Assembly (NCBI RefSeq): GCF_031143425.1
Contig: NC_090439.1
Location: 353,456,027-353,520,026, forward strand
DNA length: 64,000 nt
Reading direction: 5' to 3'
Source of the DNA: Pleurodeles waltl
Lineage: Eukaryota; Chordata; Amphibia; Caudata; Salamandridae
Part shown: piece by piece, positions 43,126 to 53,773 of the stretch
Numbering within the stretch: position 1 is the stretch's first letter
How the letters are laid out: every line of letters begins with the position of its first letter
Position numbers and translations under genes: made by a program
Notes under the pieces: generated by a model
What the model was told of the DNA's origin: nothing
Seen by the model: only the letters and a program-made list of their open reading frames with translations
Databases searched by the model: none

Positions 43126-45107
43126 TTAGTTCTTATGTCCACGTCCCCAGCCCCACCAACAAATATGTGCACTGAAAGCCTTTAAACAGCTCTGCCACCC
43201 AATAGTATTACATTTGATGTTCAGCTAAAGCATGCCTCCTTCCCTAGCCTATGATGTGTCATTTCGCAGTTCAGGCACCCCATATAGTGAGCTCACTCCT
43301 TGCAAGCATCTGCCATGAGGTAAGCCCCTTAGCCTTCATAAAGAAAGGAGAAATTAACGTCTAAAGGAGATTCCTTTTACGGAGCAGCTCTTCCTTCACC
43401 CATCAGTAGCTCATTCATTCATTCAGTCACTCATGAGTTCATTTAATCGCTTGTTCGTTCAACTCAATCAGCAATTCTTTCAATTGTTCATCCATACATG
43501 TTATTCATGTGTCCTTTTGTTACAACTGATTGTTTAGGAGACCTGCATGGATCTAATGGGCCAATACATGAATACTCGCCCATCCAATCAGCCAATAGCC
43601 GTGCCGATCTGTATGTGTATAACAAATCAAGGGACGGGTGTATAACAGGTCCATACATATGCAGATGCACAGTACAACAGAACAAGACGCCGCGGGTATG
43701 TAAAGCGTGCAGTCAGGGGGTTAATAACCCTTATCCCTGGTTGGGGCAGCAGAGGTCTGCGAGACACATACAGAGGCGCCACATACAGAACGCAGCAGGT
43801 GCAGTGCCATCGGGGTCATGGGATATCACTCTGACAGGTTTTAGAGGGGCATGCTCCTTGTCTGCAGTAGAGGTCATTGCAGCCTTGCTCCGCCAGCGAG
43901 CACGCGCCTGTGTATAGGGAAGGATGGGCCCCACTGCTGCCTGCTCTGCTGTAAATGCTTGTCTCGACTCGGAAGGTTTAGAAAGAGCTCCTGCAGTGAC
44001 ATCCTCGCCGACAGCACTTCCTGACTGGAGCTCTGCGTCGTGAGATACAAATGACCTCATAGAAACCTCCCCTGGAGTGTGTTCACTCCCTGTGGAGCCG
44101 TCACGGACTCTCTCATGTCTAAGGTTGCTGTGTTACAGAGCTCGGCATGGACCATACGGCAGCTGCTCAGCACATGCTCTAACTTTCTATCATGGCTTGT
44201 CTTTTCAATCACGAACTTTTATGCTATGAAAAGCGTTAGAATGTATACAAGATCTATTGAATAGTACGCATGCACACAAGAGGAGAGAAATTGATCTACG
44301 TGGGACAATAGGGGGCAACAAATAATGAGACAAGTCGTGCCACCAGACTGAGACTGTGATTGCCTCATGTGGTCAAGCAGGCAATCAGTTTAAAAAAACG
44401 TAAAAAATCAAGAGAAGCTTGGCCAGTGAAGCCCCGTATATGAAAACAAAGCTGGGGTTCTGGGCTACCATACGATGTCCTTTCCGGGCAATGAGGGGTA
44501 AAGAGGGAGTACAGAGCCGCCAAAGGAGGGGTGGGGTGTTTCTGGCATTTCAGGGACGGAAGTGGATGGGTCTCACGAAGTACAGCAGGGCTCGGTGAGG
44601 ATGGGCACCCTCGAGGGCTCCTGTGGGGTGTGAACCGGCAACTGCAATCCTTCCCCCTCGTGGGACACTCGGGACACCCTACAAAGCACCTTCTGGAATC
44701 GAAACCCCCGCTCTGCAGCTTGAATCAACATGACAAAACATGGCACCTCTTGCATACGTGGGCACACACTTTATTAGGAAGAAACAGCCACCTTTGTGGC
44801 AATAAAGGTAAAATGCTTTGGGTGTTATTCCCACAGAGGGAAAACAATTCATGCAGCTCTGCCCCTCCTGGGTGCAAGCCAGCCTTCCCTGAAGGGACTT
44901 TCTGAAACTTTTCTTTTGTGTTAGAAGAGCTGCAGCGTCAGCCCGGAAGGGAGGCTAGGGAAGGGCACAGTGGGCAAATTAAATGCAATCAGTGAAGAGG
45001 TGCCTTTTCGGGGTGGGGAGCACTCGGCGTAGACTGTGGGTGGTCTTTAGGAAGGAAACAAACCTCCAGCATCCATGTGGCCAGCATCTTGCACACCCGG
45101 GGCTGCT
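43126..45107. other. Gene-free stretch, partly GC-rich
   Basis: A short CATT-rich run lies at 43408-43470. The GC-richer part 43680-44060 has a plus ORF (43498-43917) starting at TTG with no family motif. I see no splice-linked gene. Confidence 0.4.
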
Positions 45108-45523
45108 CTGCAACAAAAGGGAGCACTAGAGTGGACGCCTTTTTCGGCCCTGGGGGGACTAGTGAGAGCGCCTTGCCCTGGAGAGAATGGTGAGTGCCGC
45201 GCCAGAACTGGGGTTACGAGGTCCCCAAATGAGACCAGCACAGCGCTCTGAGCCCATGGCACTCAGGCAGCACTGTAGCTTCAATGCAAGGGTGTAGCTC
45301 TTGTAGTGACAGCAGGGGTGCTGACACCATTAAAAGAAGTTCCAGCAAAGCAGACTGAAATACCTTCACTGATATGAGCAAACACACAAGGAAAAACAGG
45401 AAACAGTATGCTATAGCCAATAAAAACAGAGGAAAAGTAAATGGCAAGTACAGGAACCAATAAAAAGCAAGGGGTGGGATGTGAGCCCTTATAAGATATA
45501 TATTAATAATAGATTTCAAAAGC
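45108..45523. repeat. Dispersed repeat R3, copy 2
   Basis: Partner of 38654-39080, in the same orientation and with the same order of blocks. Confidence 0.75.
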
Positions 45524-46491
45524 ACAGCGCAAGTGCTCTGCAGGAAAAAACAAAAAGTGGGACCATATATACTAACACATTTTCCTATAGACACATAAAG
45601 AGTAAAACCCTTAGATACATCACATCCTTAGTGTGTTGAGATCATGAAACAATTGGCAGGTGTGAGCATGTTGCAGTCCCTGGCTATCCTATTTACTATC
45701 CATCCTAACTTGTTTCCATTTACAAATGCTGAGAATTGCAACACAGAAATGCTGTGTAGTATCTTGGGATTCTCAGGCTATGGTTCTATGCCGCCTGATT
45801 TATCGCGTGGGTAATTGATACAGAGTATTATTGTCTGAAACAAACTATGGAACACTGCTCTGACAAGTGAACTGGCAATAACAAAAAAAAATCAATCAAG
45901 GAGCAGGTCCAGTGCCTCTTCCAAGTACTACCTGCTGGTGCGCAGTCAAGCAGTGCTTAATTCTTAAAATAGTAACTGTGCTGTTTCCCACGTAGGATAA
46001 AATGTGTTAAGGCTGATTTACTCTGTTATGAGAAAATATAACGATGTTGTTTTTCAATTAGGCTTATTAAAATGACCTATTATTAATCTCCCCAGAATTA
46101 CCAATACTGTAGGTATAGTTTGTGGGGTGCAGTAGCTAAGCCCAGGACACATCCTAATAGCAACCTTGCGTAAACTAAGTTAGGAAGACAGGGGCAGACA
46201 GGACCAAATGTGTTTATTATGTTTTTTATATGTTGGATGACCGTGAACACCATGAGCATAATGGTCTGCCAAATTGCTCACAATCAGCAGAACATGTGCT
46301 CAAGGTAAATGCTTGCAATCACTATAATTGTTTTTGTTATTAGGGGCCACCAGTAGGTGATTGCAAAACATTTGCATTTGTAAGAATTACAGTTGCAAGA
46401 TGGAGGATGTATCCTGCCCACAAAGTAAACACCACCCACTTCTTCCTCTGCTCATCCTTGCCTCCAGGGCTGTTTGAAGGTAATACACTAC
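45524..46491. other. Gene-free stretch
   Basis: Nothing recognised. Confidence 0.4.
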
Positions 46492-47069
46492 GGCCCACAC
46501 TTACAAAGGTTTTCCTTCGGATTTGTGTTACGTTTTTTAACACAGACCCGACACAATTGTTTTTTTTTTTAGATTTACAAACCAACAAAAACTGGTATTT
46601 GCATTGATTTGTAAGGAAAAGTAACACAAACCAGTGTAAACCATTGCTTTCACTTCTCAGTGTCAAGGGGCGTTCCATGGGTGGTACATGAGGTTTTCCT
46701 TGAGATCAACCCCTAGTTGAAATAAAACCATATCTACTAACAATAGTGGACAAAAAAAATCTTCTCACTTGCAAGCAGGCGTTAAAAGGAGAAATTATTT
46801 CATTTCTTCTTTCTTTTTTGACACCATAAATACAAAGTAGGAAAAGTTGTAAAGTCAGTCTAAGCATTGCATTTTGTACTGATTGGTGCCCTTCTAGTAC
46901 AAAACATATGCTTATCTAACGCAGACGCCTTTGCACTGTCACAATGGTGTGTGTATGATTCTCTGCAGCATAATTCTGCACCAGCACTAGGGAGAGGGGA
47001 GGAAAATACCATATCTCTGCAACTTTGGGTGATGCGCTGCATTGCATGAGAGTTTTGTAAATCTGGGGC
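46492..47069. mobile_element. Probable Harbinger-like MITE
   Basis: Left end GGCCCACACTTACAAAG. The right end on the minus strand is GCCCCAGATTTACAAAAC. The ends match at about 13 of 17 positions. The interior has TTTGTGTTACG...GTAACACAAA inverted blocks near 46525-46635. No coding sequence. Confidence 0.4.
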
Positions 47070-48520
47070 AAAGTGTTCTGACAGCAAAAGACATACTGGG
47101 TCACCTGTTTAGACTACTGCATTGCATTCTGGGAAGATGACATTCCGAGAATTCTTGGTAAGAGTTACATTTTTTTCAGGTCCAGGAGGTGGATCCTTTC
47201 ACTTTGGGGGAAGCCTTGGCTCTTATAGAGAATCAGTTGCTACTCAACTGCCTCAGCTTGGACATCTTAGCTGGAACTTACCTCTAGCCTTAGCTTGCTA
47301 AACACTTTATACCTGGACCCACATGGACCCTGACTTTGTTGGTGGTTTTAGAACTAATATGTGAGTACTACCCTTTTTCTCGTATGTACAAACAAACCAG
47401 AAGACCCCCTTGAATCTCTGCTGGCCTCATTTTACCAACATTTGTTCCTTTTGTTTGTTGTCTGACCTTCCACATTTTCAGTTGTCCAGCCACTAACGTA
47501 ATTGCTAGTTAGCTGGATTGTCAGAGGTCTATGTGACCTATGGGGACCTTTGTGTCATTTGAGCTTACAACTGTTGCTGTTTATAAGAGAGGGGTCTGCC
47601 CCACCATCATCCTTGAGGGTGGTTACCCTTATATGCAGAACCACTGGCATGGAGCCTCTATGGAACCCAAGATAGCAACATACCTCATTAGGGGGACCGA
47701 CATTAAAATTCCTAAACCCAAGAAGTAAACCGAATTTCCTGGAGCACATAATATTACTTTCCAAACTCTGAGTTATTGTTCTGTTCTATTCCAAGTTGCC
47801 AGATGTACTGTCTGTCATTTGCCATAGCCTTTGCTTTGCTTCTGCCGTGTACTGCTAGGTGGTTCCAAACAGTAGGGTCAGGCTAGTAACACAAGCCTCT
47901 CCACATGATACTGGAGGAGCAATATGTTTACTGCTGCATTGCCTTTGAGAAGATGTGTAGACTCTGGAAAATTCTGCTGGCTTTCATCACCTTGCAGGAT
48001 GATAGGAAAACTATGCAAGTTAAAGTGGGAGTAAGAGGCAATCTCATCATAGATTGTCACTTGGGTAATGCGGGCAATTATGTATTTGCATTGTTGTCAG
48101 TGGAGGCTAAATTACATGGGCACCTTCAATCCGATACCTATGTTTCAATTAGACTAGTTGTGGAACATTAGATCAAGCCAACTAGGGCAACCATAGTGTC
48201 ACTCTGTCACTGCTGAACCTTCTGGAAGAACCGGGATGCAGTATCCCCATTAAAGGCAAGCTCCAGGAAAGCACCGGGTATCATAGTACCTACTCTAAAA
48301 TAATTCTATCCTTTATATGAACAGCCACAGGAGTGAGGAACCAGTAAAACAGAGTTTATGTAGGCACAATAGAGTGCCACACCAAGCTCTGCAGGACATC
48401 CAAGCCCTGCACTGTCTGAAACAGATGCATCTGGGCAATTTAGGGTCCTTTGGGATGGCGGATTACTCTGTAAAAAACTGTTTACCACAGTTCCTAGAGC
48501 CAATCAGAGGCTTGTTGTCC
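47070..48520. other. Gene-free stretch left of the solo LTR
   Basis: Several short plus ORFs show no motif. This is presumably the left part of the sequence into which the LTR inserted, and it may be decayed Gypsy pol. Confidence 0.35.
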
Positions 48521-48525
48521 CAGAG

Positions 48526-51455
48526 TGTAGGAAAGTACCATTTTTCTTGCCATGCTATCCCCAATTTCTGCCTGTCTATTAGTGTGTTTTACCTGTCTCA
48601 CTGGGATCCTGCTAGCCAGGACCCCAGTGCTCATACTTGTGGCCTATACATGTTGTCAGTATGCTTGACTGTGTCACTGGAGTTCTGCTAACCAGAACGT
48701 CAGTGCTTATGCTCTCTCTGTGTACTAAATGTGTCACTACAGATTAGTGACTCCATATTCCAATTCTGATTGCCCAACTGGACCCTCCTCATAAGTCCCT
48801 AGTATATGGTACCTAGGTACCCAGGGCATTGGGGTTCCAGGAGATCCTTGTGGGCTGCAGCATTTCTTTTGCCACTCATAAGGAGCTCATACAAACCTTT
48901 AATCAGGACTGCCACCGCTGCCTGAGTGAAATAGTGCACAGTTTTTCCCTGCACCAGTTAACTTATAAGTCACCTACATGTCTAACCTTCATTTGCTGAA
49001 GGCTAGGTGCAAAATTACTCTGTGTGAGGGCACCCTTGCACTAGCAAAGGTGTCCCCACATTGTCCAGGGCCAATTCCCCAGACTGTGTGAGTGCAGGGA
49101 CACCATTATAAGCGTGCACTACATATATGTCAATACACATATGTAGCTTCATGATGGTAACTCCGAATATGGTCAGGTGAGGTGTCTAGGATCATGGAAT
49201 TGACCCCCAATTCAAATCTGGTATTGTGGGGTCAATCCCATGTATCCTGGGGGCTCCACCATGAACCCCCAGTACTGCCAAACCAGCTATCTGAGGCTTC
49301 CACTGCAGCCCTAGCTGCTGTCACCTCACAGACAGGTTTCTGTCCTCCTGGGGATTGAGGAGCTCAATCCCACGAAATCAGAACAATGCATTTCCGTTAG
49401 GAGAGGGGTGTCACATCTCTCCCATTGGAAATAGGTGTTACAGGCATAGTATGGGTATCCTCCCAGAGCCTCTGGAAATGCTTTGAAGGGCACAAACGGG
49501 GCCCTCCTTCCATAATTCAGTCTACACCTGTTCAGGGTCCCCCAGTCCCTGCTCTGGTGTGAAACTGGACAAAGGAAAGGGGCGTGACCACCCCTCTGTC
49601 CATCACCAGACCAGGGGTGGTGCCCAGAGCTCCTCCAGAGTGTCCCTGGCGTTAGCCATCTTGAATTCCAAGGTGTAGGGACCCTCTGGAGACCTCTGAG
49701 TGGCTAGTGCCAGCAGGTGACGTCAGAGACCCTTCCTGATAGGTGTATACCTGGGCAGGTAGCCAATCCCCCTCTCAGGGCTATTTAGGGTCTCTCCTCT
49801 GGGTGTTTCCTCAAATTCGGTTTTCAAGTTACTCCAGGACTCCTCTGCATACTCTGCTTTAGCTTCTGCCCAACGGATCAACCGCAGGCTGCTCCAGGAA
49901 CCACTAAATCTGCAGCAAAGTATCCAGGACGACTCCTGTGATCTGCAACTTCAGCTCCAGCCAGCAATTGCAACAGTTTCCAAGGTGTGCACACTCTGAG
50001 GACTGCCTGTGTTCACCCTGCACCAGAAGAAACAAAGGAATCTCCTGTGGAGTGACAAAGTCACTTCCCTGCTTCAGCAGGCACCTCTCTGCGACGACAA
50101 CCGTTACTCTGGGATTCCTCTCCTTTCGACCAGCGTGATCCCTGGAACACAGGTGCTGGACCGGAGTGACCCAGAGTGTCCAAAGGTCCAGCTTTCCAAA
50201 TTTGGTGGAGGTAAGCGCTTGCCTCCCCATGCAGTGACACTACCCCTGTGCACCACTTCTGCAGCTCCTTGGGCTGCTGTATTCTTCTTCTAAAAGGTCT
50301 TCGTGCACAGCGTAGCCCAGGTCCCCAACACTCCATCCTGTGATGCACAGCTCTCTGAGTTGCTCCCCGGCATCGTGGGATGTGTAGTGCTGCGACGACC
50401 GCACTTTGCAACTGCTTTGTCCCTGTGTTGTAGGTCTCCTGTGGGTGCTGCCTGGTCTTCTGAGGCCTCTCTGAAGTGCTAAGAGCCACCTCGGTCTCCT
50501 CAGTCTGAGTTGAGACCCCCAGGTCCCTCCTGGGTCTAGGCAGCTCCTTTTTGACGCAAACCGCATACTTGCATGAACCAAGGCTTGTTGGCGGAATCCA
50601 GCGATGCAAACAGCCTGCATCCAACAACTCGATGTGGGACATCTCTTGCACCAAGCAGGAACCCGCAGCTATCTTCTTTTGTGCATTTCTGTACTTTTCT
50701 TCCAACCGGAGATTCCACTTTGCACCTTCTTCCAGGTTGGCAGGCACTCCTGTTCTTCTTGGACTTTTCTTCAACTTCTGGACTTGGTCTCCTCTCTCCA
50801 CAGGTCTTCAGGTCCAGGAATCCATTGTTGGTTGCTTGCATTCTTGCTGGGTTCTTGCATAATTATTCATCACGACGTAGTGTGTTCTGAGGAAACTTCC
50901 TGTACTTTACTTCTGCTTTCCTGGGCTCTGGGGTGGGGTACTTTACTTACCTTTGGTGTTTTCCTAAACTCCCAGCACCTCTCTACACACTACACTTGCC
51001 TAGGGGGAATTCCTTCACATTCCACTATTTTAGTATAGGGTTTGTGTTGCCCCTAGGCCCATTGCAATCTTATTTATTTTCTACTGTTTGCACTATTCTA
51101 TGACTGCTTACTTATCTAATTTTGGTTACTAGTGTATATATTGTGTATAATACTTACCTCCAAAAGGATTATTGCCTCTAAGATATTTTTGGCCTTGTGT
51201 CACTAAAATAAAGTACCGTTATTTTTGGTAACACTGAGCATTGTCTTTTACTGTGCATAAGTACTGCATAAATATAGTGGTATTGCAGGATCTTTGCATG
51301 TCTCCTAGTTCAGCCTTAGCTGCTCTGCTACAGCTACCCCTAGACAGGCTAAGCTGCTAGAACACTGCCTACATTTCACTAATAAGGGATAAATGGACCT
51401 GATATAAGGTATAAGTACCATAGGTACCAGCTACAAACCAGGCCAGCCTCCTACA
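48526..51455 (+). mobile_element. Solo LTR of about 2.9 kb, family A
   Basis: It begins TGTAGGAAAG and ends CAGCCTCCTACA, so the ends form the inverted pair TGTAGGA/TCCTACA. It is flanked by the perfect 5-bp duplication CAGAG (48521-48525 and 51456-51460). AATAAA at 51207-51212 gives the plus orientation and places the R region near the right end. No gag or pol and no second LTR are present, so it is a recombination product of a full element. A length near 3 kb is extreme for an LTR. The ORFs of 100-246 codons inside it run on both strands and show no family motif. Confidence 0.9.
51207..51212 (+). terminator. LTR poly(A) signal AATAAA
   Basis: A canonical hexamer 244 bp before the LTR end, in the context CTAAAATAAAGTACC. 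Confidence 0.55.
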
Positions 51456-51460
51456 CAGAG

Positions 51461-51696
51461 TGACACAGGAAGCGTCTGATGACACTAGCACTCAAGGCCT
51501 CCCTTGCAAAAGAGATTCTTCCAACATTGTGGCCCAATGTGGGTGTGACAGCGGAAACGTTTGTATAAATTGCCTGCCTTGTCATAGGTTTGATTATGGG
51601 ACATTGACTCCCCTGGTACTGCTGCCTGTGGTTCAGGTTTCTTTTAAGAGGATAAAGATAGAAATTGTTGGTCCATTTGATCCACGTACTGCTTAG
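51461..51696 (+). pseudogene. Possible Ty3/Gypsy integrase fragment
   Basis: The end of the frame reads TPLVLLPVVQVSFKRIKIEI, then VGPFDPRTA and a stop. This resembles the linker between the zinc-binding and core domains of Gypsy integrases, where a PL-x-PLPV...PFxRI.xDIVGPL pattern is typical. CINCLPCHRF just upstream fits the CxxC of the zinc finger. Only this short piece is recognisable, and the solo LTR lies immediately to its left. Confidence 0.4.
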
Positions 51697-51833
51697 GTCA
51701 ACAAGTAAATTATTTGTGCCGAACAAGGCTACCAAATGCCCAAAAATGTGCTCCTTTTAAGTACATCTCCCCCACATGGTGGTTTGTGCCCTTTTGGGGA
51801 TCTTAATCCAGGTTGGCTTCCCAAAAGAAAAAA

Positions 51834-52535
51834 GGGGCAGATTTACTAAGTGATTTTGGGGTCGCAAACCCTGCGATACACAAATTCACAGGACTTGTGA
51901 TCACAAAATTCCTCTTTAGAATTTACTAGCCCTATTTTGTGATTCAAAAAGGATTGCAAAATTAGGTTCAATTGACTTTAAACTTGGAAGAGGGACGTAA
52001 GAGATATTCCTTCCAAATTGCGAGTCTGGATTGTATGTATCAATGGTCTGCAACAGCAAATCTAATCACATTCCACTGATCAGGTACCGCTTTCCAAGTT
52101 TGGGTGATAACTTATTCGTAGAGGGAAAGGGGACACCTTTGGATCCCTTCACCTTCAGAAATCAGGCAGAAGCTTTGGGGGGAGTAGGTTATCACTGAAG
52201 TTTTCCAAAATGGCAACTTTTGTTTAAAGACGCTCCTGTACCTTTAAGGGTTGCTGTAAAAAAAAAGATTTTCCATTTTGGAATGCAATCACAGGGATGG
52301 TGGTCTGCAGTCCCTTGTAGGCCACCACTCCTGTGATTATAGGCAACCACAGGGGGTGCAAATTGCAACTTCCCTAATGAATAATAATTAGGTAGTTCTG
52401 CTACACCCTCAATTCCCTATTTTGTGAGCTGGCCTATTAGTAAATGTCAGTCCGCAAAATTTGGATTCAATTTACAAAAGTTGGTGTACATTTAGTGACC
52501 ACTTTTTGCAAATCCAATCTTAGTGTATCTGGCCC
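51834..52535. mobile_element. Harbinger-like MITE
   Basis: Left end GGGGCAGATTTACTAAG. The right end on the minus strand is GGGCCAGATACACTAAG, 13 of 17 identical and close to the GGGCCAGATGTAGG end of the complete Harbinger at 39584. An internal hairpin at 52287-52338 pairs AATCACAGG...GGTGGTCT with its partner. No coding sequence. Confidence 0.6.
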
Positions 52536-53039
52536 AAAGTTCTCACATGTGACGGAACCAACTTGATGGGCCCATACAAAAGGCCATGTGGCATGAGCGT
52601 GGGGTGAACTACACATTCTCCACCTCTTATAGATTTTCAAGTACTTTAAAAGGCTGCTCAAGAGTATGATGGTTGCCCTAGATCCATCACTGAGTAGAAA
52701 GTAGGACATCTTTCTTGCATGTTAGCACTGAGCATACCTGAAGGTGCCCTTTTGAGATAGTCTTTGGCTACCCTCTCCAATTCCCAGACACCCTTTTCAA
52801 GGAGAGCTGTAAAGCAAGCAAATAAGACTGCCATGGGTGATATGGTTGATTACATGCTGGGATTTTGAAAGAGGTTGACCACACTTATGTTCAATTTAAA
52901 GAACAACAGTCAAGGCCATCTTGAGCTCATTAAGGAGGGATATAAACAAACGATTTATCTGAGTGAATACTAGGAGGGTTAAGAGGTGCTCATCAGGGAA
53001 CTTATAAAGCCAGATAGATCAACGGTTCTTAAACTGTTC
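52536..53039. other. Gene-free stretch
   Basis: Nothing recognised. Confidence 0.4.
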
Positions 53040-53550
53040 AGGTCCGGGTAATCCTAAGGGTCCACTATACCTACATATGGGGTGGCCAACTGCTTAGAAA
53101 ATGTAATAATATAAACAGATTAATAAAGTTTATATAAATAAGGAAGAAACATGTCAAATTGAAAAATGTAAATGTTCTGCAAGTGTAAATGAATTTGAAA
53201 TTGGAGGCTAAAAATTGTTATACTCAGAGTAATTCTTAACAGCAGTGAAAATGCATCAAAGAAAATATTGTATGGATGATGGGTGGCCTCAGCTGAATTT
53301 AGAAAAGTCCCAACATCATATTAAAATGGTAATTTTGATGTTTATATTTGTTTGAAAATTAAATAAATTATTTCACCATTTGTTTACTGTTTTGAGGGTC
53401 AAATCATCAAAATTGTTTAAGCCAGGGTCTCCGGCTTCCAGTAATAACTCAGTGGGGTCCCCGGAGTCAAATAAGGGTTTAGTGGTGGTCTTTAGCTTCC
53501 AGTAATGATTCAGTGGGGGTGCAGAGAAGTCAAAATGTTAAGAACCACTG
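53040..53550. mobile_element. hAT-like MITE
   Basis: Left end CAACGGTTCTTAAACT. The right end on the minus strand is CAGTGGTTCTTAACAT, 12 of 16 identical. The CAGnGGTTCTTAA form is characteristic of vertebrate hAT elements. The flanking 8-mers (AGATAGAT and CTTTAGGT) do not match, so the target duplication is lost or the ends are slightly off. Confidence 0.5.
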
Positions 53551-53773
53551 CTTTAGGTGCTAAGTGTACCAGTCCTGCAAAAAAGGTAATGTCAAATATG
53601 TAATTGACAAAAATTGTCAAAGCCACGCTTGTGCTCCATAAAGTTCCAAGTGATAAAAAAGAGCTGAACAAAATTGTTTCATGGAGTTCAATTCTACACC
53701 CACATGACATCTCAGCAACAGAAGGAATATGCCTTTTACGGCACTTTTTTGAGTTATTGCCTCTGACACCTTT

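Noticed and set aside
43498..43917. 139-codon plus ORF in a GC-richer patch
   Set aside because: It starts at TTG, has no motif, and no splice or promoter context supports a gene.
50061..50801. 246-codon minus ORF inside the 2.9-kb LTR
   Set aside because: It starts and ends within a non-coding LTR, overlaps other ORFs on both strands and shows no family motif.
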